A stretch of DNA of 64,000 nt from Pelecanus crispus (GCF_030463565.1 NC_134649.1:2615501-2679500), one strand, 5' to 3'; positions 38,101 through 52,989 are shown, numbered from the stretch's first letter. Program-made: numbers and translations. The notes: generated from the sequence alone by a model not told the origin.

Positions 38101-41100
38101 CAGGACAGTAAAAATTCATGATGAGCAAGGTAGCCCAACTCTTATTCTCCAACCCACACTTACTCTCCAACCACCATCACATTTTCCTCTTTTTCTTACA
38201 AATAAATACTTCCACACTGCACGTGGGGACAGCCAGGTTCTGCTCCAAATATTGACCAGAAATTCAAAGTAACTCAACTGACTTCACCGTGGTTGTATTT
38301 AGACAGCTGTAACTCAGAGCAGAAATTGGCCTGGGCGTTCAAATTGTCCTTTTTAGAAACACTCGGGCCGTTCCAGTCTGCCATCGGTGATGAAGTCAGC
38401 CTTACTCATCCAAACACGGAGTATGGCTCTGCCATCAGCACTGCAAAACTGCTCCAACAAGCTTAACATTTGCGTGCGATTTTTTCTTTTAATGATGCAA
38501 CTGCATCCAATGGAAGAGTCCAGCCACAGATATCTCGGCCATTCCCTGCTTCCCAGCGATAGCATCTCACCAAGGTCATTTTAACGCTTGCAGACAACAG
38601 TGATGGCGAAGAAACAAGTGCCCTGCTGCCACCATGATGTGAGATGCTGGGAGAGCTTTAAAATGACTACGGAGCCATGATCAGACCATGTAGACCTGGG
38701 ATGTCTCATTCACCGAGGTGCCCATCTAAAGTCCTTAAGTTTCTTGAGGAGGTACAGCTCGTGCAACCATGAAGCACAACGCTCAAGCCCTGCGACGCAA
38801 CGAAGCTCTAACCTGCCCTCTCCCAGCCTGTGCTACAAAGCTTAAAGGAACAAGTAATGATAGAGGGATCCAGAATAAATGGGGATAAACTTGCCATGAG
38901 TCAATTCAGAATAGAAACACCGGCAAGGTTTTTATTGCAAGACAACGCAGTAGCAGAAGAACGGAAATCTGAATTTCTTTTAAGATGGAGCTTGATAAAC
39001 AATGCTGTTTCCAAAGACAGAAGGCAACTGGGCTAAGTCACCCAGCGTGCTGTTACCAGCCCTCACATTCTTACTTCCTTGTAAATCCATCATTAAAGAA
39101 AAAAAAACAACCACCCAGACCCAAGGGGACATTAGTCTTCATGAATCCCAAGCCCTGCTCAACGCTCAGGGTACCCTGATGGTTTCATCCCCGCTGTACT
39201 CCACTGAACCTCTCCCCACGAGCTCGCAGGGCTGTTTAGTTAGCGCATCCCAGTATAAAACCCCGTATTTATTTTGGCACTATTCATTTAGAAGGCCCTA
39301 AAACCCAAATAAAGTCCATTCCCCTTTCTGTGTATCTCCAGCTATTGACACTGCTCATGACCAATTTGCAAAGCCAAACAAACGCGTGTTGTGTAATGGA
39401 GCTGGAAAAACAATCAGGAAGGGGCTGGAGATCTGCTCGCAGGTTCCCGCGGGGAAGGCTGGAAGGGGCGGCAGCCCAGGAAAAGATTACAAGAAATTAA
39501 ACTTTTACTCTGATAACAACAGGCGCTATTTTCTGCCCATGACATCATGCTCCCAACCGCTATTAAACAATGGAGATAGTCCAGCGCTGGTTGAAGTCGT
39601 GGAGAACTTTGCTGTTCGTTTCAGTGGCCAGCGCGGTACATTTCCCTCTTTTAAAAACAGATTTTTTTTTTCTTCCACATGCCTCGCAACCACCCAAATC
39701 CCCTCCGCTGGCTCGGCTGACACAAGGATAAATCATGGCATCCCGGGTCCGTGTGAGCAAGCCCAGAGCTTCGCGGCTGCACTCCCCAGCAGCAAATGAT
39801 GAGAAATAAGCACTTTTGGGGCACAACTCATCTGACTTTTAGACTTCTGCCTTACAGAGAAGATGAATTGCACCCTACAAGTGGCTTTTTCTCCCTGTTG
39901 GCTGCAGTTAAGTACCTACAAGAACAGCTCAGACACGGACATTTGTACTAGTCCAAGATTAAGCACGAGGACTGCTACCCAGACAGCATCAAAATGGCCC
40001 AAAAAATTATCAGCTCTTTAATTACATGTAAAAGCAACATCTCACTAAGGTAATTTGAATCTTATGGGTAGTATGTCATCCTCGTAGGTTACTCTGGATG
40101 TGAAATCAAGCTGGAAATGGGACTGTGAATGTAAATACATTAGTGCATCCTTCTACCGGCAGACACAAAATTGATGTGCAATTGGTGGCACTTAGCTGCA
40201 CCTGCGTAACTAAAGGATGTCCTCAGAATTCAGTATTTTTCAGTATTGCTAAAAACAAACCACGCCCCCATGCCTTGAAGCAGGTAAATGAGATATCCCG
40301 ATAGCCTTTTACAGCTGCAACCCGCAGGCTCCAGCTTTGCAAAAACTGAAGTGGCCGATATAAGATTTAAACGGACTATTTAGAGGAACCAGGGCCTGAA
40401 AAAGCACAATGCTGTGGTGTGCAGGAGATGGTAAAGTTACAACTCAGATTAATGCATCCCCTATCTTAGAATCAATTTTTACAAATAAGAGCTGCCACTA
40501 ACTTCTCCTGCAGCTTGAAGGACCCTGCGATGGCCAAACCCAGGCTGCTGCTGAGCGGAGACCAATCCCACCCACGAAAGGGTCTTTGCATTGGCAGAAA
40601 AAGGGTTTCCTCTTGCATGCTACGTAAAAGGCAGAGCATCAATTCTTTTTTAGCCCTCTTGCTAAGAAAGACATCTACAAAAATAAGTCCTGCTTGCACC
40701 CTCCCTTATGCACATCCTTGCTCCCCTCCTCTTCGCAGCAGGAGACGCGATAGAGGACAGGGCGAGCGATGCACGGCCCCACGCGCCTTCCCCGGCGAGA
40801 GCCCGGCCTCGGCCAAACTCACCTGGTTTCAGGTTTCCTTACAAACCCTGAAACGTAAATACGTTCCTAATTCTGCTGGTGAAGCTGAGCCAAGTTTCTG
40901 GCAGGGCTGCGTTTGGGATTGAAACAAGGGGAAAAAAAACCACAGCGGTTTTGACCCCAAACCAAGATCTGGCCCCCCCAAACTGGCAGTTCCCACTGCC
41001 TGTTATTTTGTCTCAAAACTCAGGGCTCAAATACCCTCCTTCGGGAAGGGGTGAGATTTGCAGAGCCCTGCTAGACACCCAGCGTCCCCCCTGACGCTGG

Positions 41101-44100
41101 ACATCCTGATGGACGTGTGCTACAACAGCCAGCACTTCCCCAGTGCAAAGACGAGGCAATCACAGCTTTTAATGAAGCAGAAAACCCCAAAGGATGGGAG
41201 CCCGTCCCTAAGCCCTCGCTGCAAATCCCGTCCGTGCCCAGAGACGAGCGCTCGCAACGGCGGCAGTCGGAGGCTGCACACAATTATAGCTGCAGGCATC
41301 TTTCCGACTGCTGCAAAGTCAAGTTTAAAAGCAGGATGTTTGGCTGAGCTGCTCTTCCCTCAAATAAACACCCACAACCTTACTCAAAACAGAGAGGCAC
41401 CACTCTTGGAGTACTCGAGTCGCCTTATTTCCAAAAACCCAGCCTCGATTTTTCCCCCTCGCTGCAGGAACGCCACCGGGCTGGACAGCACCTCAAGGAA
41501 GGGAGCGCTCCAAGGGGCACGCAGGCATCCCGGCACACACGGGTAAGCGTTGTCTCATCACCCCTTTTGCAGAGAGCTGCTGGGTTGAGCTAGCCAGAAA
41601 AATCAGGTTTCTGAAGCTCTGAAACGTTGAACTGTTGAGAATTTCTCCCTGCATCACAGTCTGCTTCATCTCACCAGGGGAAAATAATTCAAGGTATCAG
41701 GGTGACCTGATTACTTCAAGTCGGGGTCTGTGTCGGCGTCTAACACTTGGTGCTGCCTTGGTAGCACCGATTCAAGTCAGTTTGGAGACCGCAAAAGTCG
41801 CCCGTCGTGTACGAGTCTGCACCACGCACAGCAGCGGCACCGGAGCATCACGCCGAGGAGATGCAGTCCCATCCCTGTACCGTCAGCTAGGACGGGATAA
41901 AGATACAGCACTCTGGAAAACCCAGTTCTGCTGCCTGCATGTTACACGCCTTACACAGTATTTCAGCTTATTCACAGGACGCAAGCGTTAAATGCAACTT
42001 TAAAGGAAAAATAAGTAGTGAAAGCTCCAAGATCAGCGCGTGCTGTTTCCTTCAGGTGAATTCCCTCACCCAGGCACTGGAGCAAGGCAGTTAGGGCAAT
42101 AAACCCTACGTTAAATCCCTCTGTCAGGGCAATAAACCACCACGGCTCCCGTTTGCGGCTCCCTTTGCTATCCGCGGGGCTCAACCGAAGGGCACTGCCT
42201 CGCGCAGCTGGCAGAGACCCCTGCCAAGGCGAGGAGCCCACGCCAAGACGTTAATCCTGATGTATGTTTTAGCCAGAACCCCAACTTTCCCAGGCTGCGC
42301 TGCCTGCACCAGTGGGCACTGAAGGATGAACGTGAGCAGGCGTTTTGTACTTAATGAAGCAGACAGGTGTGAGTTGTTAATGCTTTAACCAACCTCACTT
42401 GCAGTTAAAACCTCAACTTGCTTGCCTGCCTTGGAAGCATCCTCTGAATGCCTAAGACCTCCATGGGTGTTTGAACAGGGTGGAAAACATGGCTCAAAAT
42501 CCCAGCGGAGGCTTCCCGTGTTCAACACACCACAAGCACGCAAACCAGGGATCTGCACCGAGCCAGCCTGACCCGCAGAAGAGCTTGAGAAACAAATAAG
42601 CGCCATGTCTTAACAAACTTCTAATTCAAGCAAGCTTGCGCTGCGATGGCCGCGAGCAGCGAGCAGGAAAGCTGTACGGCACATCCCGCATCCTGGTCCT
42701 CCCTCCGTACCGCCCGCACGGGCACCCGGGCGATGCTCCGACGTGGGACGGCTCAGAAGCCAGCCCAAAACCCCAGGCGCAGAAACACCATGTGTTTCAA
42801 AGAGGACAGAGCCAGGAGAAAAAGCATTTTGGAGGCTGAGGGAGAGCCAGGCGGCAGCGAGAAGCAGGGGCTGAGCACGCCCCAGCACCGCGCGGTGCCA
42901 GCTTCGCCCTCGCCCGGCCCCTCCGCACAGCTTGCTCCTGCCTCCGAGGGGAAATTCGCTTTGCGAGCCAGCTGTTTCTCATTGTGTGCCTCTCGCAGCC
43001 TGCATGGGGGGAAGACGGCCTGCAGGGAAGGGGAGAGGAAAAAGGAGGGGCGAGAGTATCGTGATTAAAATAATATTGTGTAGAAATCTCAATGAGAGGG
43101 AGAAAAGGGGGGGAAGAGGAGAGGAACAAACGCCTTCTGCAAGGCAGCGACGGAGCGGCAGCGATTTGAGCCGTGGCTGATCTGGGATTATCTTCTGGCT
43201 CTCAGAAATGTTCTGGTGTTGGTTAGTTTGTCCTCATTTAAACCCTGATTAATCATATCACATCCATCCAGCCGGGGCAGCCCCTTCCTGCCGGCAAGAT
43301 AAGGCAGCCCAAAAGCATCCCCGGGAACAAAGCCGCTGCTGCATTTAACGTCGACAACACACTCCCCGCTCACATAAACCTTCCTCGGTTTTGTGCTGGG
43401 CTCCAAAAGCAACTCTCTTGAGCAGCCCAAGACTTTGGAGGTGACAGCCCTTCCATAAGCACCGGGTTTTTTTTTTTACTGCTGCTGCTTATGTATTTTA
43501 AGATGAACAATTAAAATTTGCAGCACGCAGGGATGTGCACGCATACGTCAGGCTGGATGGGAAAGGGCTTCCTGCCCCACCGTGAACAAAACCTGTTTGG
43601 TGACAGTTCTGATCCAAACATGCAAAACACCACAATGTTAGACAGGTTCTCGCATTTTTGCTTTCGAGATTGAATTACTTTTGGAAAAAAATAGATTTCA
43701 AACCAAGAATTGGGAAACTTTGCAATATTATTTTCACCGTTTACCTTTTTTTAAACAACAGCTATGGTCCGACTGCATCTCTTGCGGTTGGCTTCTGACT
43801 GCAAAGGTCTCAGCCGAATTTTTTGGGACCAGCTATCCCTAAATCTCCCAACTGCCACGCAGGTCACCCGCGGTCTCCTTTCATCCGCAGCCAAAGCAAG
43901 CAGGGAAGTGGCGGGGAGGGAACCACGTTTAGGACTGCATCGATCACAGAGACCAAACCCAAGGTGACTGCAACCGCGCACAGCCCCGGGAGGAGGCAAG
44001 CCCGGCGGCTACGGCAAACGCCGCAGCAAGGCAAGAACGCAAGCTACCGGTGACCCCTCCAAACCGCCCGCGGACGAAACGCCCACCTCCCCAGCCCCAA

Positions 44101-45107
44101 ACACCTCGCAGGCCGGTGCCCAACCTGCCCCAGCTCTGCATGCTTGCAAGCCTCATTTAGGATAATTAAAAAGCCAGCTATACCCCCCGCTGCATCTACA
44201 TATATATATATAAAATCTGTATCTATCTGCTTGCCTCCACGCAGCCAGTGCATGGGAAGGCTTAAGTGCATCCTCATGTGTGCGTTACAGGATGGGGGGG
44301 TGGATTGTACCCCAGCACACGCGAGTCCCTGACGGAGCTCCGGCGCTAGCTTCCTATCAGGAACGAGCCCTGGGCATCCAGTTTCCTTGATGGCTTCAAA
44401 AAGCTACGCTCAGCTTTTCCTTCCTGCAGGTTTTAACGAAGTCATTAGCTGACGCTTCCCCGCGAAGCAGCGGAGCTTCACGGACAGCGGAGCTCAGCAT
44501 ATAAAATACCAAGTGCAAGCAGCCTTTGAAGAGAAGCCCTTCAAAGACAGACACATACCAAATCCACTGAGGTTTTTTTACACAAACAAATTCAGCATGG
44601 CAAGAGCAAAACTAATTTGCAAAGATCTTTAATGTTAAAAGTCTCAAATGACCAACCCTTTCAAGCACAGCTGAATTCAATCCGGCTCTAAAGGTCCATA
44701 TTGATGATTCAACGTGGAAAAGACCATGGATATTTCAACATATGTGGCCGTAATTACCTAGGAATGAAAAAATGACTCTAGTTTTCTTGTTTCAGCGGCG
44801 AAGAAGCTGCCCAGAGCGCTCCTATTCTAAAACCAGTGATGTGCGAGCGACTTTTTTGTTTTGTTTTGTTTTTAAACATATTTTTGCTGACATTTCCCTT
44901 TCATTAAAATAGCTCAACAATGGGGGGAAGAGCAACTCACCATGCACATAGGATCTTTACCTTACTTTGTACTCGCAAAGGAATTTCCTTGCTCTCCTCT
45001 GGGGTGGAACTTTCCACACTCACACACGAGTGGCTTTAGCAGAGCGTCCCGCGGCATCCCAGAAACTGGTTCGCTCCCTTTTTCCAGGAGACAGCCGTAC
45101 ATCTTTC

Positions 45108-45380
45108 GAGGCCGGGTATAAACCAGCTTGGCTACGAGAAGACAGATGCGACGCGCTGCCAACGGGGTGCAAACGGCCGCGCCCCCCGCTCCGCGCTCAC
45201 CCCGCCGGGACGGGGCGGCCGTCGTCTGATGCGGCTGCCTGCAGCCCAAGAGCCGTCCCCAGCGCTTGGCACGGCTTCAGCTGGACGCCTGCGTGCCTGC
45301 CGGGCACGGGCGAAGGCTTTTGACGGGCGGCACGGACACCGGCTTCCAGTACGGACCACCCCTCCGTGCAAGCGTTTGAA
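45108..45380. promoter_or_regulatory. CpG-dense block with TATAAA at its edge, intron 3
   Basis: About 35 CpGs in about 280 bases by eye. A TATAAA sequence occurs at 45117-45122 on the plus strand, directly before the densest part, so a plus-strand (antisense) start near 45150 would have standard spacing. There is no other evidence of transcription. Confidence 0.35.
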
Positions 45381-48092
45381 AGAAAAGCCCAGTGCAAATG
45401 GGAAAGTCGGATGGATCTCCACGCTGGGAACGTCCCACGATATTTAAAGATGGGTCAAATCAGAAAAGGGCTTGCTATGGGGTCTGGTCCTCCGAACAAG
45501 CCAGTACCTGGCTCACTGGGAAAGAACTTTGGATTTTGGTGGGGCTGGGATGTCTGCACCCGGAGACATGGGCCCGGGAAGCAAAGTGCACGCCGTATCA
45601 CCAGCTCATTGAGGGGCATGAAATACCCTGAGGGTCTCCTCTCGCCCACCCCTCATCCCAGGATCACCCCATCCCATGAGGACAAGAGCTCGCACCACAG
45701 GAACACTGCTGGCTTTGGCTGAACTAGGAGGATGGGACCGAGTGATGGAGTAAGAGCCAGACTGGTGCCATCCTGTGATGAGGACCCAGAATCGGGGCGG
45801 CCCCGGGGCTCGGTCCCCTCGGGGGCTGCCCAAATGGCTTCACGTTGGCCTGTGGGAAACGCCGCATCCCCGGAGGCCGCAGCTCCGCGCTGGCAGATAC
45901 CCACGCACGACAGCCATCCCACCGCAGGGATCTGACCTTCACACCGCGTTAATCAATCGCCACTGATGGTTATAGACCGCAGCAGGTTAAGGCGTTATAG
46001 CTGTAATTTGGACTGACTGACCTATTCACTTCCCTGCACGCGGCGCTTCCCCGCGCACCCCGCAGGAAAACTGAACAAGAAGGGCAGAAAACATGACCTG
46101 AACAGCCATGCCTGGGGCATCAGTGTCAAAGCCCCGGGAAAGGCTTTTGCCAAGTGCTGTTGGGCTACTCAACACGTGGCACCCAACAGCACCCAACGCT
46201 CCCTGCATCGGCACGGCCACCCCGACCCAGCTCTTCCCCTTGCATTGGATCCGGCGAGGAGACTGAATGCGCCGTGGATGCAACGCTCACCCGGCGTCCT
46301 CACCTGCACTGCGGAAACCCAGCAGAAACCCACCTGAGATGGAGGAGAAAGCCCCCAGCCAGGTTTTGCAAACTCCGGAGCTAGCTAGAGCTGTCACCCT
46401 TGCCCAACTCAGGCCCCAACCATAAAACAAGCTCCACAATAGCGTTATTTATTTTTTTTAAGTCACAAATTATTTCCAGCAGCAGGAGGGTGGAAGGATG
46501 CAGTGTGCTGGACCCTGCTCGCCGGCACCCAGCCAGTCTCATAAATGGTTGGCAGCCGGCAGAGCAGCGAACCCATTTCTATTGAAATGAGCTTGTTACT
46601 ACTAATTTTTACTGGCTTCCTGGTTGATTCATAAAGTTTTGTTGGGGTTTTTTTGTTCGGTTAGGTTTTTTGCAGATCTCAGAAAGCAATTCCTGAGACA
46701 CTTGGGGAAAAACAAGCCCTGGCCTCCCCACGAAGGGCTGCTCCTGCACCCTGGCACAGGCGTCTACGTCCCCCTCAGAACTACGGCGTCTTGTTTTCAG
46801 GGCTTCATAAAACCTTATTAGAAAGAGTTCTCTAATTTTGAATAGGCCAAAATCAAAACCTCATGGATTCAGTTTTACCATTATCAGCCCCGTGGCAGAA
46901 ACAGCTCGAGACTTCAATGGCAGCCGCAGACACACATTTTATAGGGCCAGTTTGGGTCTGAGACATTAAACTCCCCGTTTTCACATCTGCCTCCTCTCTC
47001 GACAGCTGGATGCACCACGTTGTTGCACTAGACAAAACCAACCAGATCTAATCTTGGAGCCTGGGCTTTTTCTAAGTACCAGCGACTATTAGCTGCGAGA
47101 CTCAGCAGAGCTTTGCTCTCTGACCTCAATGCTTGCATGGACGAGAGCTCCTCTTTTTGGATGGGCAAGGACAGTCAAAGTGATACACCCTGCGAACACC
47201 AGAAGGGCCACAACAGTTTTACTCCATCAAAAACCCCAACACAGAGACCGTACAACGCCACGCACACGCATTCAGCACCGATGGGCCCCTGGACACAAGC
47301 TGAGAGCCCCATCGGCCAAGCCAAGCCCAGGAGGAGGATGCTACGGGAACAAGCCCACGCAGTCTCACCTCCCCCAGCATCATTTATGTCTCTGTGATAT
47401 TTCAAAGTGTCTTTCACACTTTAGTACGGCACTTCCCATATGCTTTGCGTATTGCTTAGACTTAATTAGTGTAAAGACCTTTCCCTACACGTTTGTTTCC
47501 CTTTTCCAAGTGGTGGATCCTAAAGAAACCTGCAGCACTGAGCACAAGGCAAGGGGCCACTCAGTGCAATTCCACAGTTCCCTTTTTGCCGAAAGTCGGG
47601 TTATGCCATGGCTTCTCTGGATCTTAAGAAGAATAATGGGGGAAAAAAAAATACATATAGCTCATTTTCACACACAGCTCACTTTAGGGCTCAAAGGGCA
47701 ACAAATACAAAAGCCAGAGGAGGCGTTCAGGGCACAAGGACTGTGTGCTACAGAGCTTGGGGGAAGATGCGATGGCGCTCGCAAAGGCATTGCTGGGGAC
47801 CAGCGACACCAACGCCATTTATTCAGAAGCGAAGGAAAGCAGAACCAGGGGAGTTCCCAGCCATCACCGCCCGTGTTTGCCTTCCCTGCCGCCGGTGCGG
47901 GACGGGGCAGGCAGGGATGCTCTGGGATCCCACAGCCTTTCTGCTGGCGGAGACGAATCAACCGCCTCATTCTTCCAAGTGGACAAACTTGCATTTTGCC
48001 GGCGCGGGATCTCACAAATGGACCGTTGTCTGAGCGCAGCACCAGGCGCTTGCCTTCAGAATAGGCCATGCTTTGTAACAGCCAGAAGCAGC

Positions 48093-48115
48093 AAAAAAAA
48101 AAAAAAAAAAAAAAA
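48093..48115 (+). repeat. A23 homopolymer
   Basis: An uninterrupted run of 23 A in intron 3. The upstream sequence shows no recognisable retroelement or processed gene copy. Similar tracts (T21 near 54752-54772, A20 near 57218-57236, A20 near 60181-60200) occur elsewhere in the introns. Confidence 0.9.
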
Positions 48116-49412
48116 GGAAATAAAGGAAAGAAAAGCGATGTGTTCTGAACAGCACATCCATCCTTCCGGAGACAGGCGGAATAAATCTAAAGACAACGCA
48201 GCGTTATCATCACCCACCAACCGGACACCCAAGCGCTACACCTCCGTGCAGCTATCTACAGGGTTTTTTTGCAAATCCTCCAGTCAATGCTTTTTTTCTT
48301 TATTAAATAGACAACAGTGGTTTGCATCACTATGTGTGAAAGCGTAAAGCAGCTGGCACTTTTTTAAAAGTCTTTAACATTCTTTGGCTCCTCGAATGGA
48401 AAAATCTTAGCAAATGAGACCTTAATAAATGGAAAGAGCTGAAAAATAGCCTTTCTGCTGGTGCGCTTCACTCCTGCTAATGGAATACGTAGATAAAACT
48501 GACATGGTTGTGTCTCAAACCTTTCCGCAGTGCTGCTGCGAGAAATCCTGCCCAGGTATCCCCAGCGTGGCCCTCCTTGCATCGAGAGATCCAGCAGCAG
48601 GATGAAGCCTCCAACTCCTCCTCCAGCCTCTAAAACCCCGCCAACGCAAGGAAAGGGCAGCCTGATCCTCCTCAGCCGCTAAAGAGCATTGAGGAGGAGG
48701 AACATCTCCAAACCCATAAAACCCGAACGCAGGCGGAGGAAGGGGAGGGCAGCAACCAGCACAGCTCTTCAAAGCCCAGGCGGGGAGACGGCCAAGTTGC
48801 CCTGGGTCCAGCTGAGCACCAGCATCCAGCTGGGAGAGCAAATGTGACACAAGGGCACTTCCATTAATTGCCATGTCGGGAGGGAAGGAGGGCTTTGGTC
48901 CAGGGTTTGCTCTGGGAACCATGTCTGGAGCGGGACAGGGAGGGCTGGGAGATGCTGCAGGGCAGGACCACGCGGGCTCCGCTGCAAGGGGCCCTTGTAC
49001 CATCAGGAAAGGCCTCCCACTCCCCCAGGAACAGAAAACTGCTGCGAAGAAAAATACAGTTTTTCTACGGACCCCTCTCTCTTGCACTGTTGGGAGTTTG
49101 ACTTTTTGGCAGGTTTCGTACACGGACTTTCATAACCTGAAATGCAAAATGCCGATTGCACGGAGAAGCATCGCAGCCCATCTGTTCATTTACCACCAGC
49201 TGAACAAGGAGTCCAGATCATGGCCGGACCTCTGCACCGCAGTATTTTAGGGTATTTTAGGCTGGGCTGGCCTGGCTGTGATGAGGTGCGGGGGCACCCG
49301 AGAGCAGGCGGCTGCATCCCGAGGTGGGGGCACGATGCTCTATAGAGCACCGCACCATCACCACTGCGTTAGAAGGCGGCAGCTCATGCCACGGGCATGA
49401 TGCTCGATGGAT

Positions 49413-49466
49413 GCAGCTCAGCACCCGGCCACAGCTCAGCATCCGGCCACAGCTCAGCATCCCTGT
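49413..49466 (+). repeat. 18-bp tandem repeat, about three copies
   Basis: ACAGCTCAGCATCCGGCC at 49431-49448 is preceded by a copy with two differences (49413-49430) and followed by a copy matching in the first 12 bases or so (49449-49466). It lies in SMAD6 intron 3. Confidence 0.85.
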
Positions 49467-52400
49467 GCTACCACCCAAAATGAGACACAACCCTGAACCC
49501 CAATACGGGCTCAACGCCGGTGCCCTGTGCGCTGGCACTGAAGCAACCACACGGCACCGCTGGGGAAGCAAACCGGCACCGGCACGAGTTGCTTGCCTTG
49601 AAATGGCTGAAAAAAGGCTGATTAAGGAGATGCTCAGGCAGGAATAGTGCTTTGGTGTTAATTGCAGTTATATCCTCTGATGCTGCTGGTGTTTTCCCAT
49701 AACCAAAGCCCGGGATGACGAACCAAAGCGATGCTCAGCTTCTCACCAAAGGAAAAGCAGCCCCGGGAAGGAGGCCGTGGGGCAGCAACACGCTCCAGCG
49801 CTTCAACGCTGGAGACCATTTAATCCCTGCTCCAGCCCCAGGAGCTGCAAGGCCATTACAAGTCAGCGTTCAGCAACTCTGGAAGAGGTCAGCCAAGACA
49901 GGCATTTCCATGTGAAATGTTTTTTTGTTCTTACAAAAAAAAAAAAAAAAACACCCAAAAAACCCACCCCAAAAAACCCCCAACCGAACAGGAATTCAAC
50001 AGTTCGCAATATCCGAAGCCCAGACCCCCAGCACTGGCAGTGCATTGCACAACTTCTCATAACCTCCCCTCTCTGAGCGCTCAGTCCCCATAGCAATGCT
50101 TTTTTTCCAGGCTAAACACCCACTTTCTGAGAGAATCAACCAAAGGAAAGGCGTAAAACAGGAGGGAGAGCGAGCGCGGCCCGCTGCTGGGACAAGCACC
50201 ATCTAAATCTGATGCGCTGTGAGCGAGGTGGGGCATCGACGAGCCAACACCCCTCCTCATCCTCGACCCCCGCTGCGCTGGCTTTGCTTTGCACCGCTGA
50301 CCTGCTCCATTCCGGAGCAGGACGGGGAGGCAGCACGCTCCTCTCCTCCCTCCCGGAGCCCACGGCACGGCAGGACACACGGCAGCGCTCGGCAGGCTGG
50401 GAATCACAGCAGCCGCATGCCTAATCCCCTCCGATCCCAAGCACTTTGGAAGGACAAAGAGCCGAGTCTCCTTTGCCAGTAAATTGAACCTGCGGTTCCA
50501 GGGGCTCGAGGCACTTCAAAGCCTGCAGCAGCTCGGCCAGCAGCAGTAAAGGGATGTACTTTTCGGCTGTCGAGCAGCAAAGTAAAATCCACACAAATAA
50601 GCAGTGTTCCAGAAAACCAGGTTTAACCATCAGCAGCTCTGAACGACGGGGGATGTTTTTCCTGCAGGGTTGTTCTTTTTTTTTTTTCCCTTTTTTTCCC
50701 CCTTCCCCCTCCTTTGCAGTTTGTCTTACGGTATTTTTTTTAATTTCTTACTAAAACACATCTCAAGCTCCCACACCGCACAGCCCTTTCGGGTCTGAGC
50801 ATCCTCCAGAGGTAAAATGCTGAGTTAGGTATTGGAGTTCGGGAAAGGAGGTGCCTTTGATGAATAGCAAATCTACAGACTTCAATCGTTTCGGTGAGCG
50901 CCACAGATTTAATAAGTTATTTCCGTGGAAAACCTTAGTAACTCAGTTATGAATCAAGCCTATAAACACCTCTCACTCATCAAAGTGCCACAAAAAAATC
51001 TATTACTGTAACTGTGAATACAAGCCTCTCTCTACAGGTCCCTACGAGAAGCCAAAATTCCTCCTTCAAAACATTCACCGTTTTCAAAGGTCATAAATAC
51101 ACTATGTCCAGTATTCAGCAAATCCGTTTAAAAAGCAAAACACAGGCACAGAGAAAAAGTAAAGTTCAAACAAAAATGTACCATCAGATATGCGCTGTTT
51201 AAAAGACACAACCGGAGTTACATCAAAAGAAGTTTTACTACCTAGAAAGCCATATCCAACTCCTAATAGCGTGCAAGAATGTAATGTTTTGGCTACAAAG
51301 ATTAAACTAATTTACTTTTAAGTAACTTGCTTACTTCCTGATGTTTCTTTTTTTAAGTGTGATGCTTAGGTGCTTGGAGAAGTGAGGGATGTGATTATTC
51401 TGTGATTCAAGGCCAAGCATCATAACTACTCAATGAACCACAGACAAAAACATATTTTATCTGGGTGTTGTACTTACTCCAAGAACTTCTAGGCTGAAAA
51501 CATCCCGGCTAGCTGCGAAAACCCATCCCGGTTCCAGGTAAAGGGAGGGAGAGAAAGGCCAACTCTCTCTCCTTCTCTGCAGAAGCGTCCTGAGAAATTC
51601 AGCGTATTGCCTATAACGAAATGGCGCTCCCCAAATACTGCCCGTGGTACATTCATTTGAGGGCATCATCCTGCCGGGCTCCGTCACGGCAAATTCTCCT
51701 TCAGAGCCGGGGAGCCATGCGTACGCACACAAAGGCAGAGGTATCATCTGCAAAGCAGCTTTAATCCCCGCATTAGGCACGGGGCCAAATATTGATAAGA
51801 CCAACCTTCTTCCACCCCTTGTGCAACAGGCACTCTGTGCTACTCCAGACAAACGATCCTGAGGCTCTGGCAGCCAGTTTTGTTTTGTTTTGGTTTTTTT
51901 TCCTTTTTCTCCTTCTTGTGGACTAGGGACAGCTCTGATTGTCCACGTTTTTCTAAGCGCTGTCTGTGCTGGAGCATTAAAGCCATAGTATCAGCCATAA
52001 AGAGGAAAGATGTTCTTGCACATGAACCAGTGCAGGCAACGGATGGCGACGGGGGAGATTTCGGCTCGGTTCACAGCTCTGCTACAGCCGCCCCATCTAC
52101 CGTGGGAAAAATCACTGAGTCCTTGGCTGCTTGCAGGGAAGAACGCCTGGGAAGAAGGGAGTCCACCACCGCTTCGTCTGTTCAGATGAGGAACATCACC
52201 GAAGCTGTCTCAACTAAAGATACTGTCTGGGGCAGGCAGGTCCTTGGGACACAGCACCCCTGGTCAAATGCAGGACGCTGTGGGAGCTCCCTCCCGTCCT
52301 CCCCGCTCGGCAATGCACTGGAAAACGGCGTTGCTCTTGCAAAGCATTTGTGCGGCTAATAACAGAGGGACGTTTCTTCATCTCCCAGTCCAGAAGACAC

Positions 52401-52989
52401 CCTCCCTCCTGGAAGGCAGTATTCGTGTAGGCTGGTGATGACGCTCTCTCACTGTGCGGGATGCCAAGCCTCAGAACAACCTTTATTTCCCTCCTCGGGA
52501 GACCTTCAGCACAAACCATCTCTTTTCCCATCTCCAGCAAATTCCCCAGTGGTCCCTCAGCCTTCACGAAATTAATTTCCCCTCCTCACCTTACTAAGCT
52601 GGCTCAGCTCCGAATTAATTTCAAGACCAAAAGGCTTGTATTGCAAGCTCATAACCCGTAGGATATTTTTATGAACAGGTGTCCCTTGGTTTAGAAACCC
52701 TTCTACAGCTGCACGACCACTGCCGAAATTTCATCCTCCTTCTGGAGGCCCGTGCTCTGCACGGATGGGGTCACCGGCACCTCTCCTGCTTCTCTTTGTC
52801 GGGACATTGGGTACAGGTGGCAACATAAAGGTGTATCGTCACCCAAGCGTGGTCATCCACAAGCTCTGCAAGAGCAAGCTCCTGCAGACCTCAACGCTTC
52901 AGCTGTTGGCTTTGGCGGCCCAACATGAGTTGCCCTGCAGGGCTTTAATGGAGCAACAGCCGCGCACAGGGAATGCCTTCCCCAGCCTT

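Noticed and set aside
47129..48064. 311-codon open frame on the plus strand in intron 3
   Set aside because: No family recognised, overlapping frames on both strands, and composition like the surrounding intron.
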